A stretch of 6,350 nucleotides of DNA from Rhodobacteraceae bacterium UBA2553 (GCA_002340515.1 DDMF01000005.1:1-6350); one strand, 5' to 3'; positions 1 through 5,136 are shown, counted from the first letter of the stretch. Numbers and translations are program-made. Notes: generated by a model not told the origin, from the letters alone.

Positions 1-622
1 GGCGCGCCAGTTCGATCTGTGCGCGGGCGGCATCCAATTCTGGTGCTTCTGAAATCTCGGCGGGGGCGCCGTTCAGCACGGCCTCTGCCTCATCCAACTG
101 TCCCATTGCGATTTGCGCACGGGCCAGACCGCCAAAGGCGGCGGCGCTGTTCGGGTCTTCCTCAAGGATCGCGGCAAAGGTCTGTGCGGCGTCTTCTGCC
201 TCGCCTGCCTCTAGCATTTCTTCGGCCGCTTCCAACGCATCGGCCAAACCGCCGTCACCGCCCAGTTCCGCCACGCGGTTCACAAAGGTTTTGATCTCGC
301 TGGGGGGAAGCGCGCCCTGAAACCCATCGACGGGCTTGCCTTCATAAAACGCGTAAACGGTCGGGATGGATTGCACCTGCATCTGACCCGCGATGCCCTG
401 GTTTTCATCAACGTTGATCTTGACCATGCGCACACGGCCACCGGCCGCGATCACAGCCGCCTCAAGCGCCGGTCCAAGCGTTTTACATGGGCCACACCAC
501 GGCGCCCAGAAATCGACAATTACCGGCACCTCGTTTGAGCCCTCAATCACCTCTTGCATAAAGTTGGCTTCGGTTACGTCTTTAATCAACTCGCCCGCAG
601 GGGCCGCTTGTCCGAGTTCCAT
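1..622 (-). CDS. cnoX: Thioredoxin-TPR co-chaperone, CnoX/YbbN family (3' end outside window)
   Basis: The first 207 residues are present; the C-terminus lies beyond base 1. Residues 1-112 form a thioredoxin fold with the active site WCGPC at 42-46 and the cis-proline loop SIPT at 85-88. A glycine-rich linker (121-125) follows, then an acidic, alanine-rich helical region from about 126 that fits TPR repeats (DPNSAAAFGGLAR at 156-168). This order is that of CnoX/YbbN proteins of about 280-300 residues. Members of the family hold chlorine- or heat-damaged proteins for GroEL and DnaK; E. coli CnoX lacks the first active-site cysteine, whereas alphaproteobacterial forms keep CxxC and are redox active. 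The complete CxxC here predicts a working thioredoxin in the cytoplasm. The ATG at 622-620 follows AGGAG (634-630) by 7 nt. It lies downstream of xth on the same strand, but a 165-bp hairpin-rich spacer suggests its own promoter. Confidence 0.9.
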   Translation of the reverse strand, partial: MELGQAAPAGELIKDVTEANFMQEVIEGSNEVPVIVDFWAPWCGPCKTLGPALEAAVIAAGGRVRMVKINVDENQGIAGQMQVQSIPTVYAFYEGKPVDGFQGALPPSEIKTFVNRVAELGGDGGLADALEAAEEMLEAGEAEDAAQTFAAILEEDPNSAAAFGGLARAQIAMGQLDEAEAVLNGAPAEISEAPELDAARAQIELAR

Positions 623-725
623 CCGAAAACTCCTATCTTGTTTGCTTGCCCACTAGATGGCGCAGGACCGCGCCCCTTGCAAGACGCACAGCCAACGCGC
701 GCCTCTTTTTTTCTTGCCCAAAATA

Positions 726-776
726 CCTCGGGGTGAGGACACGCCCAACGGGCGGGGCCGAGGGGCAGCGCCCCTC
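726..776. terminator. GC-rich hairpin cluster after xth, possible terminator
   Basis: The spacer between the xth stop and the thioredoxin-TPR start (623-787) holds no gene. It contains three short perfect hairpins in a row: GAGGGGC/GCCCCTC with a 3-nt loop (760-776), CGCCC/GGGCG (742-754), and CCTC/GAGG (726-738). The arm CCTCGG at 726-731 can also pair with CCGAGG at 758-763, so two folds compete. Read on the minus strand, the first hairpin begins 11 nt after the xth stop codon, where a terminator would sit, but no T-tract follows it directly. A run of seven A (minus strand) lies further on near 706-712. The hairpin plus the adjoining GAGGTATTTTGGGC (minus strand) resembles a GC-rich intergenic element I associate with Rhodobacteraceae genomes; that is memory, not a search. 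Confidence 0.45.
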
Positions 777-787
777 AGACAGCCAGA

Positions 788-1573
788 CTAGAGATCAAAA
801 CTCGCGAAAACCGGCGCGTGATCGGACGGCTTTTCCCACCCGCGCGCATCGCGGTACACCCGCGAGCCATGCGCTGCGTTCGAGATATCCGGCGTTGCCC
901 AAACATGATCCAACCGCCGGCCTTTGTCCGCCGCGTCCCAATCTTTGGCACGGTACGACCACCAGCTGAAAAGCTGTCCTTCGGGAATATCCTGACGGGT
1001 CACGTCAACCCATTTGGCGGCCTCTTGCACCTGGGCCAAGGCTTCCACCTCAACCGGGGTGTGGCTGACAACTTTCAACAGCTGCTTATGAGACCAGACA
1101 TCGTCTTCACGCGGGGCAATATTCAGATCCCCCACAAGGATGGATTTCTTGGTGTCCTTCGCAAAATAATCACGCATTTCAGTGAGGTAATCGAGCTTTT
1201 GTCCGAACTTCACATTCACCTCGCGGTCGGGCACATCTCCGCCTGCGGGCACATAGAAATTGTGGATGGTCACGCCGTTTTCGAGCTGCCCTGCGATATG
1301 GCGCGCATGGCCCAGACCGGCGAAATCCTCGCTGCCCGCCTCAACCATCGGGATGCGCGACAGGATGGCGACACCGTTGTATCCTTTTTGCCCCCGCGCC
1401 ACCATGTGGGTATAGCCAAGCGCGTGGAAACCCGCCATCGGGATTTTGTCGACCGGGCTTTTGCATTCCTGAAGACACAGCACATCGGGCGCTTGTTCTT
1501 CCAGTAATTTCAGCACGATAGGCTCGCGCAGCCGGACCGAGTTAATGTTCCAGGTGGCAAGCGTAAAGGGCAT
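788..1573 (-). CDS. xth: Exodeoxyribonuclease III (AP endonuclease, EEP family)
   Basis: A 261-residue protein, close to the 268 residues of E. coli ExoIII. It cuts DNA 5' of abasic sites and removes 3' blocking groups in base-excision repair, acting in the cytoplasm with Mg2+. Visible motifs follow the endonuclease/exonuclease/phosphatase fold in order: WNINSVR with Asn9 and Asn11, LQECK with the metal-binding Glu36, YNGVAILSR at 65-73, NFYVPAGG at 105-112, GDLNIAP with Asp149 and Asn151, RRLDHVW with Asp222, and the terminal SDHAP with catalytic Asp251-His252. All catalytic positions are intact. The motif normally written LQETK reads LQECK here, a mild variation. The ATG at 1573 follows GGAGA (1583-1579) by 5 nt, which fixes the start. 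The 119 bp upstream contains a hairpin that probably ends the preceding VOC gene, plus a weak LexA-like pair described under findings. Confidence 0.96.
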   Translation of the reverse strand: MPFTLATWNINSVRLREPIVLKLLEEQAPDVLCLQECKSPVDKIPMAGFHALGYTHMVARGQKGYNGVAILSRIPMVEAGSEDFAGLGHARHIAGQLENGVTIHNFYVPAGGDVPDREVNVKFGQKLDYLTEMRDYFAKDTKKSILVGDLNIAPREDDVWSHKQLLKVVSHTPVEVEALAQVQEAAKWVDVTRQDIPEGQLFSWWSYRAKDWDAADKGRRLDHVWATPDISNAAHGSRVYRDARGWEKPSDHAPVFASFDL

Positions 1574-1651
1574 GGGTCTCTCCGAAATTGGGTGTGCGTG
1601 CAGGATGATCCCATTTTGTTCTCAGATGCAAGGCCCTTTCGGCGACCGCAC

Positions 1652-1673
1652 CGGGCGGGCAATGTGCCGCCCG
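1652..1673 (-). terminator. GC hairpin downstream of the VOC gene, likely weak terminator
   Basis: A 7-bp perfect stem, CGGGCGG (1652-1658) with CCGCCCG (1667-1673), encloses an 8-nt loop in which C1660 and G1666 may also pair. It begins 19 bp beyond the VOC stop codon on the minus strand, the usual place for an intrinsic terminator, and lies upstream of xth. No T-tract follows on either strand, so termination could be weak or factor-dependent. It also marks one edge of the block that appears inserted between xth and the response regulator. Confidence 0.4.
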
Positions 1674-1692
1674 ATACGTGACATGTCAGCGG

Positions 1693-2070
1693 TTAAGCAT
1701 AGCTGATCACCTCCCATTCCACCCCGTCCTGATCGTCGAAATAGAACCGGGTTCCGGGCTCATAGTCGCCGTGATTATGAGGGTGAAATCCGGCGGCTTT
1801 CACCTTTGCCTCAACCGTTTTCAGATCATCCACCACCACACCAACATGGTTCAACCCCGCCCGCGTGGAATAGCTGTCTTGCGGGGCGTTGGTGGGTTTT
1901 GCGGGGGCATAAAGCGCGACATAGCTGTCGTCATCGCCGACATGCGCGGTGTGCCCGCCCGACATCGCATCGCCTTGCCAGCGGATCCGCCATCCAAACA
2001 CATCACCCAACCACGCGGCGGTGGCGGTGGGGTTGCTTACGGTGACGTTTACATGTTCCAGAACTGCCAT
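1693..2070 (-). CDS. VOC-family (glyoxalase/dioxygenase fold) protein
   Basis: A 125-residue single-domain protein. It opens LEHVNVTV with His6, a usual metal ligand; has a second module beginning LNHVGVVVDDL with His75 (73-83); and ends DGVEWEVISY with Glu120, another usual ligand. Two beta-alpha-beta-beta-beta modules with a divalent metal site are the VOC pattern. The fold covers glyoxalase I, fosfomycin/bleomycin resistance proteins, extradiol dioxygenases and epimerases; nothing here picks one substrate. The start is well set: GGAGG at 2080-2076, 5 nt before the ATG. It is transcribed away from soxR across an 83-bp shared region holding a dyad, which is the arrangement expected of a SoxR target, for example an enzyme modifying a redox-active or electrophilic compound. 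That role is inference. A GC hairpin follows the stop codon. Confidence 0.85.
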   Translation of the reverse strand: MAVLEHVNVTVSNPTATAAWLGDVFGWRIRWQGDAMSGGHTAHVGDDDSYVALYAPAKPTNAPQDSYSTRAGLNHVGVVVDDLKTVEAKVKAAGFHPHNHGDYEPGTRFYFDDQDGVEWEVISYA

Positions 2071-2117
2071 TTTGGCCTCCTTGATTTGATTCTGGCTCCG
2101 TGATAATTCCTAAACCT

Positions 2118-2133
2118 AACTTTAGCTCAAGTT
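2118..2133. promoter_or_regulatory. Imperfect dyad between VOC gene and soxR, candidate SoxR operator
   Basis: AACTTTAGCTCAAGTT is an inverted repeat with 14 of 16 positions symmetric, in the 83-bp divergent gap. Its right half, CTCAAGTT (2126-2133), equals the conserved half-site of the enterobacterial SoxR box (CCTCAAGTT), but the arms face the opposite way from the classical site, so it is not a standard SoxR box. A -10-like TTTAAT (2133-2138, plus strand) lies just after the dyad for soxR. On the minus strand TTGAGC (2130-2125) and TATCAC (2105-2100) are 19 bp apart, the long spacer typical of MerR-family promoters, though the dyad overlaps the -35 instead of sitting within the spacer. 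Autoregulation plus control of the VOC gene is the natural reading. Confidence 0.5.
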
Positions 2134-2153
2134 TTAATTTCGCGAGGCCCGCC

Positions 2154-2633
2154 ATGTCCCACATTCCAACCCAACGTCGCAACGAAATCTCGATCGGAAC
2201 ACTTTCGGGGCGCACCGGATTGGCCGTATCGGCAATTCGGTATTACGAAACACAGGGTTTGGTTGCACCGGAACGCAACGCGGGGGGGCAGCGGCGATTT
2301 TTGCGGTCTGACATACGGCGGCTAAGCTTTGTGATGATCGCGCAAAAGTTTGGGTTCACTTTGGACCGTATTCGCGAGGTGCTAGGCCGGTTGCCCGAAA
2401 AGCGCACCCCAACTGCCGCCGATTGGACGGACATTTCTCATGATTTTCGGGTTGAGTTAGACGCGCAAATCGCCGCCCTCACCCGGTTGCGCGACAAGCT
2501 GGATGGCTGCATCGGCTGCGGTTGCCTGTCGCTGGATCGCTGTGCGCTTTACAACCCTGATGATGCCGCCGGGGAAAAGGGAGCGGGGCCGCGGTATTTG
2601 CTGGGGGATGAGGTGGTGAAGTCCGACGGATAA
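2154..2633 (+). CDS. soxR: Redox-sensing transcriptional regulator SoxR (MerR family)
   Basis: A 159-residue MerR-family activator. The N-terminal winged helix-turn-helix (about 12-80) includes VSAIRYYETQGL (25-36) and GGQRRFLRSDIRRL (44-57); a dimerising helix follows (about 93-117). The cluster loop CIGCGC...C places cysteines at 119, 122, 124 and 130, the C-x2-C-x-C-x5-C pattern that binds [2Fe-2S] in SoxR and the same numbers as in E. coli SoxR. Oxidation of the cluster by redox-cycling compounds, superoxide or nitric oxide twists target promoters into an active form. I chose the ATG at 2154 over an upstream in-frame GTG at 2100 because it gives the family's length and cysteine numbering, although only a weak GAGG (2144-2147) precedes it. 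Outside the enterobacteria SoxR usually acts directly on a few nearby genes and no soxS is present; the divergent VOC gene and the downstream transporter are the first candidates. Confidence 0.95.
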   Translation: MSHIPTQRRNEISIGTLSGRTGLAVSAIRYYETQGLVAPERNAGGQRRFLRSDIRRLSFVMIAQKFGFTLDRIREVLGRLPEKRTPTAADWTDISHDFRVELDAQIAALTRLRDKLDGCIGCGCLSLDRCALYNPDDAAGEKGAGPRYLLGDEVVKSDG

Positions 2634-2661
2634 GCCCCGCACGACACCCAACAGCTTGATC

Positions 2662-2673
2662 TGCCTTAAGGCA
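2662..2673. promoter_or_regulatory. Perfect 12-bp palindrome upstream of the VIT transporter gene
   Basis: TGCCTTAAGGCA is a perfect palindrome in the 84-bp gap between soxR and the transporter gene, 44 bp before its ATG. It could be an operator for a metal or redox regulator, or part of a folded leader: GCCCC (2634-2638) and GGGGC (2676-2680) could close an outer stem around it. It does not match the SoxR, Fur/Mur or Irr box patterns I know. One perfect 12-bp palindrome is expected by chance in a window of this size, so position is the main argument. Confidence 0.3.
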
Positions 2674-2717
2674 AGGGGGCGACCAATCCTTCAGACTGAC
2701 AGCCACGGAGGTCAACA

Positions 2718-3428
2718 ATGTCTGATCATGGTCACAGCCAGCAGGAAATTGCCGCCCGCATTGGCGCGCCACCCGGAAAAGGGGTTTTGCGCGACACCGT
2801 CTATGGGGCCATCGACGGGTCGGTGACCACTTTTGCCATTGTTGCGGGCGTCGCGGGGGCCGGTCTGTCGCCCTTTATCATTGTGGTTTTGGGTTTGGCC
2901 AACGTGCTGGCGGATGGGTTTTCCATGGCCGCGGCCGCCTTTTCAGGAAACAAGGCCGAACAGGATAATTATCGCCGTATTCGAATGATCGAGGAAAGCC
3001 ATATCAAGTCCAATCCGCAGGGCGAATGGCGTGAGGTTCGGGAAATTCTGGCCCAAAAGGGGCTGACTGACCGCATTCTGGACGAAGCGACAGATGCCAT
3101 CACAAAGGACAAAGAACGCTGGATCAATCTGATGATGGAGGGGGAATACGGGCTGGGTGGAATTGAACCCAATCCTCTGCGTGCGGCCATTGCTACATTC
3201 ATCTCTTTCCTTGTCGCGGGGATGGTTCCACTTTTGCCCTTCATCTTAAAACTTGACGGGGCGTTCAGCATTTCGGCTTGGATGACGATGGCGAGTTTCT
3301 TTGTGATCGGTGCGCTGAAAAGCCACTGGTCGCTCAGCCCGTGGTGGCGGTCCGCAATTGAAACGATGTTGATCGGTGGTGCTGCGGCGGGATTGGCATA
3401 TGGGGTGGGGACATTGTTCACCACTTAA
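2718..3428 (+). CDS. VIT1/CCC1-family Fe2+/Mn2+ transporter
   Basis: A 236-residue inner-membrane protein of the VIT family, which exports or sequesters ferrous iron and manganese. Helix 1 (about 28-50) carries the family motif YGAIDGSVTTFAIVAG with Asp33; helix 2 (about 52-76) carries ADGFSMAAAAF with Asp66 and Met70. A cytoplasmic, glutamate-rich segment (77-152) follows: MIEESHI near 90-96, EWREVREIL near 103-111, and WINLMMEGEYGL at 135-146. Its Glu and Met residues correspond to the metal-binding domain of eukaryotic VIT1, where they collect the ion before transport. Helices 3-5 lie near 154-177, 185-201 and 212-234, five in all, as usual. GGAGG at 2707-2711 precedes the ATG by 6 nt. It lies 84 bp after soxR on the same strand, so shared transcription is possible. 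Its TAA overlaps the stop of a converging gene remnant, so the last few residues may have been reshaped by the rearrangement there. Confidence 0.92.
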   Translation: MSDHGHSQQEIAARIGAPPGKGVLRDTVYGAIDGSVTTFAIVAGVAGAGLSPFIIVVLGLANVLADGFSMAAAAFSGNKAEQDNYRRIRMIEESHIKSNPQGEWREVREILAQKGLTDRILDEATDAITKDKERWINLMMEGEYGLGGIEPNPLRAAIATFISFLVAGMVPLLPFILKLDGAFSISAWMTMASFFVIGALKSHWSLSPWWRSAIETMLIGGAAAGLAYGVGTLFTT

Positions 3429-3648
3429 GGCACCGAACGGGCGCCATGGGGCGGTAGAAAATACTGATCAAAGGCGGCCAGTTCCCCAGTGACGTTTTGC
3501 GCTTTTATATAGGTCTCAATCGTCTCAAGCATTTCGGGATAACGTTGGCGCAGGAAATCAAAAACTCCCACACCAAAGCCCGGACGTGATCAATCTCGCC
3601 TTCCGTGCGTACGGAAATCACTTTGACGGGGTTTGCTTGGTCGGACAT
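3425..3648 (-). pseudogene. GNAT acetyltransferase remnant, frameshifted and C-terminally truncated
   Basis: From the ATG at 3648 the reading is MSDQANPVKVISVRTEGEID, then HVRALVWEF up to a run of five T (minus strand, 3564-3560). In the written frame it becomes missense and stops at 3507-3505. Inserting one T restores FFDFLRQRYPEMLETI and continues through GELAAFDQYFLPPHGA, the typical N-terminal third of GNAT proteins of about 150-165 residues. The restored frame then reads RSVP and stops at 3427-3425, inside the transporter's stop codon. The acetyl-CoA-binding core motif (R/Q-x-x-G-x-G/A) and the rest of the fold are missing, so no activity is possible even if the T-run were a base-calling error. 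The start lies 3 bp after the cupin stop, so the intact gene was once the second gene of that operon. Confidence 0.82.
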
Positions 3649-3651
3649 GGC

Positions 3652-3987
3652 TTAGCCTTTGACCGGATAGCGGTCCGGTTCCTCAAAAACATCAATGACG
3701 CGGCTTCCGGCTTTGATCTTCCCGCCATGCTCAGCCCCTGACGGGATGGAGTAGCTGTCGCCGGGGCCATACACACGGGTCTCATTGCCAATTGTCAGCT
3801 CAACCTCGCCCTCAAGCACGGTTCCCCACTGGGCCTTATGCGAATGGGCGGGCAGCACCAGATCCTGCAAAAAAGTGAAGAACACCACCAATCCGGCATC
3901 AGACCTTATGGCTTTGGTTTGCACAATCTCTTCGGGAAAGGGTATGTTGAGCGCTGGGAAATTTGCAATGAAATCAGGGAAATCCAT
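3652..3987 (-). CDS. Small single-domain cupin protein
   Basis: A 111-residue protein forming one beta-barrel of the cupin_2 type. Motif 1 is PAHSHKAQWGTVLEGEVEL (46-64) with His48 and His50; motif 2 is GPGDSYSIPSGAEH (74-87) with Pro82, Gly84 and His87. These three histidines would hold a divalent metal. The glutamate usually found 4-5 residues after HxH is absent: Gln53, Trp54 and Gly55 occupy that stretch, so metal binding may be altered. Such proteins range from isomerases and dioxygenases to ligand-binding proteins, and the substrate cannot be told. I prefer the ATG at 3987, with AAAGG 10 nt upstream, to an upstream in-frame TTG at 4014 that has no visible ribosome-binding site and would add nine residues. 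It heads a two-gene unit with the GNAT remnant, behind a 100-nt leader and a candidate promoter. Confidence 0.82.
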   Translation of the reverse strand: MDFPDFIANFPALNIPFPEEIVQTKAIRSDAGLVVFFTFLQDLVLPAHSHKAQWGTVLEGEVELTIGNETRVYGPGDSYSIPSGAEHGGKIKAGSRVIDVFEEPDRYPVKG

Positions 3988-4034
3988 GGGGCGGGCGCCT
4001 TTCGATTTGGGCAAATATGATGTGGTGGACGGTT

Positions 4035-4068
4035 GGGTGATCTCAGCAGTTTCTCACGAATGAGACCC
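4035..4068 (-). promoter_or_regulatory. Leader region of cupin gene with two alternative hairpins
   Basis: Read on the minus strand, TCTCA (4065-4061) pairs with TGAGA (4056-4052) across a TTCG tetraloop. The same arm could pair instead with a second TGAGA (4045-4041); that choice adds an outer GGGT/ACCC stem (4068-4065 with 4038-4035) and is incompatible with the first. Two competing folds 50-80 nt before the cupin start could affect its expression, but stems of 4-5 bp are weak evidence. Confidence 0.25.
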
Positions 4069-4088
4069 TTAAAAATTGCATGAAAGCG

Positions 4089-4116
4089 ATTATTCGCCAA
4101 ATTTGCACCAGACCAA
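4089..4116 (-). promoter_or_regulatory. Candidate sigma-70 promoter for cupin operon
   Basis: On the minus strand TTGGTC (4116-4111) and AATAAT (4094-4089) lie 16 bp apart. The -10 matches the consensus at five of six positions, the -35 at about three. Transcription would start near 4082, giving a leader of about 95 nt before the cupin ATG. It lies just past the response-regulator terminator, in an AT-richer stretch, where an independent promoter is needed. Confidence 0.4.
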
Positions 4117-4145
4117 AGCCAGCTGACGCCCCAAAAAATCCGCAC

Positions 4146-4172
4146 AAAAAAACCCGGGCACAAAGGCCCGGG
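4146..4172 (-). terminator. Intrinsic terminator of the response-regulator gene
   Basis: On the minus strand GCCCGGG... (4172-4166) pairs with its partner at 4159-4153 in a 7-bp all-GC stem with a 6-nt loop (CTTTGT), followed at once by seven T (4152-4146). A second T-run (TTTTTT) follows about 6-8 nt further on. Stem, loop and T-tract all fit a strong Rho-independent terminator. It starts 57 bp after the response-regulator stop and separates that gene from the cupin operon. Confidence 0.92.
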
Positions 4173-4229
4173 CAGTCTAACAGGGAGGATGTGCCATTGC
4201 CCGGCACGAAGGGATTCGTATTCGTGGGA

Positions 4230-4916
4230 TCAGCCGTTCAACCGATACCCGCCGCTTTCCGTGACCAAAATCCGCGCGTTTGAGGGATCAGGTTCGATCT
4301 TTTGGCGCAGACGGTAGATGTGCGTTTCAAGCGTGTGCGTGGTCACACCGGCGTTGTAGCCCCAGACCTCGTGCAGCAGCACATCGCGGGCCACAACACC
4401 ATCTGTGGCGCGGTAAAGGAACTTCAGAATGTTGGTCTCTTTCTCGGTCAGGCGCACCTTGCGGTCGTCTTCGGTGATCAACATCTTCATCGCGGGTTTA
4501 AAGGTGTATGGCCCAAGCTGGAACACGGCGTCCTCAGATTGTTCATGCTGGCGCAATTGCGCGCGAATGCGGGCCAGAAGCACCGGGAATTTGAACGGTT
4601 TTGACACATAATCATTGGCGCCCGCATCCAGACCCAAAATCGTGTCTGCATCGGTGTCATGGCCAGTCAGCATCACCACGGGGCATTTCACACCGGTCTT
4701 GCGCATCACCCGGCACAGCTCGCGCCCATCCGTGTCAGGCAGGCCCACATCAAGGATCACAAGGTCATAGATCGCCTCTTTCGCCTTCACCAAGGCTTCC
4801 GATCCATTCCCGGCCTCAAACACATCAAAATCTTCGGTCATCAGAAGTTGCTCAGCCAAGGCCTCGCGCAGATCTTCGTCATCATCCACCAACAGGATTT
4901 TTTTCAGGTTCGACAT
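4230..4916 (-). CDS. OmpR/PhoB-type response regulator (orphan)
   Basis: A 228-residue two-component transcription factor. The receiver domain (about 5-122) shows the acidic pair Asp11-Asp12, the phosphoacceptor Asp56 in LDVGLPD, Thr84 in MLTG, and Lys106 in SKPF, all conserved. The C-terminal winged helix (about 130-228) has LTEKETNILKFLYRA, the recognition-helix stretch THTLETHIYRLRQKI, and the closing hairpin GGYRL. No histidine kinase is in the window, so its partner is encoded elsewhere. The winged-helix sequence matches a widely conserved alphaproteobacterial regulator that I recognise but cannot name safely. GGGAGAG (4927-4921) lies just before the ATG at 4916, which sets the start; an upstream in-frame extension to 4982 has no comparable site. 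A strong terminator follows the gene. It is transcribed away from ribA across a 220-bp gap containing repeated motifs, so it may control its own gene or ribA. Confidence 0.93.
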   Translation of the reverse strand: MSNLKKILLVDDDEDLREALAEQLLMTEDFDVFEAGNGSEALVKAKEAIYDLVILDVGLPDTDGRELCRVMRKTGVKCPVVMLTGHDTDADTILGLDAGANDYVSKPFKFPVLLARIRAQLRQHEQSEDAVFQLGPYTFKPAMKMLITEDDRKVRLTEKETNILKFLYRATDGVVARDVLLHEVWGYNAGVTTHTLETHIYRLRQKIEPDPSNARILVTESGGYRLNG

Positions 4917-5136
4917 GGGGCTCTCCCTTTTGGGTTTTGGTCTTGTTGGATCAGACATGTGACGCGCACACGTCTTTGGCAAGCTTTGCTACATTTCGCT
5001 CACGGCCTCGTGTCCGGTTGGGTCGAAAAACCGGGGAAATGTTTCATTGGATTTCATTTCGCCCTAGATCAGAACTGGCATTTCAGGCATCACATTATGG
5101 TCTGAACCCAAGATGTTTGGACCAAAGGAGAAGCGG
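4917..5136. promoter_or_regulatory. Divergent promoter region between response regulator and ribA, with direct repeats
   Basis: No gene is visible in this stretch. TTTCATT occurs at 5042-5048 and again at 5052-5058, a 10-bp period that puts both copies on one face of the helix, the usual layout of OmpR/PhoB-type sites. CATTTCGC occurs at 4992-4999 and 5055-5062. For the response regulator, minus-strand TTGCCA near 4984-4979 is a possible -35 with only a weak -10. For ribA no promoter stands out. An FMN riboswitch was looked for and not seen. Confidence 0.35.
5125..5130 (+). promoter_or_regulatory. Ribosome-binding site fixing the ribA start
   Basis: AAGGAG sits 6 nt before the ATG at 5137. 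It lies inside the reading frame that would begin at the upstream ATG at 5113, which has no such site, so 5137 is the better start. Confidence 0.85.

Noticed and set aside
654..682. Possible promoter for the co-chaperone gene (TTGCAA and CATCTA, 17 bp apart, minus strand), perhaps heat-shock type
   Set aside because: The -10 matches only two of six positions, and the spacing does not fit the Rhodobacter RpoH pattern well.
818..1507. Long plus-strand open frame (229 codons)
   Set aside because: It is antisense to xth, which has all catalytic motifs and a good ribosome-binding site; the plus-strand translation resembles no known domain.
2100..2153. GTG at 2100 as an alternative start of soxR
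   Set aside because: It would add 18 residues, run through the dyad and promoter region, and shift the cluster cysteines from the family numbering.
4035..4056. GCTGAGATCACCC (minus strand) resembling the THI-box core of a TPP riboswitch
   Set aside because: Only the CTGAGA and ACCC pieces match; the upstream GGGGTGC and downstream CTGATCTGG elements are missing, and the next gene is not a thiamine gene.
4917..5136. Possible FMN riboswitch before ribA
   Set aside because: The conserved RFN-element segments were not visible in the gap.
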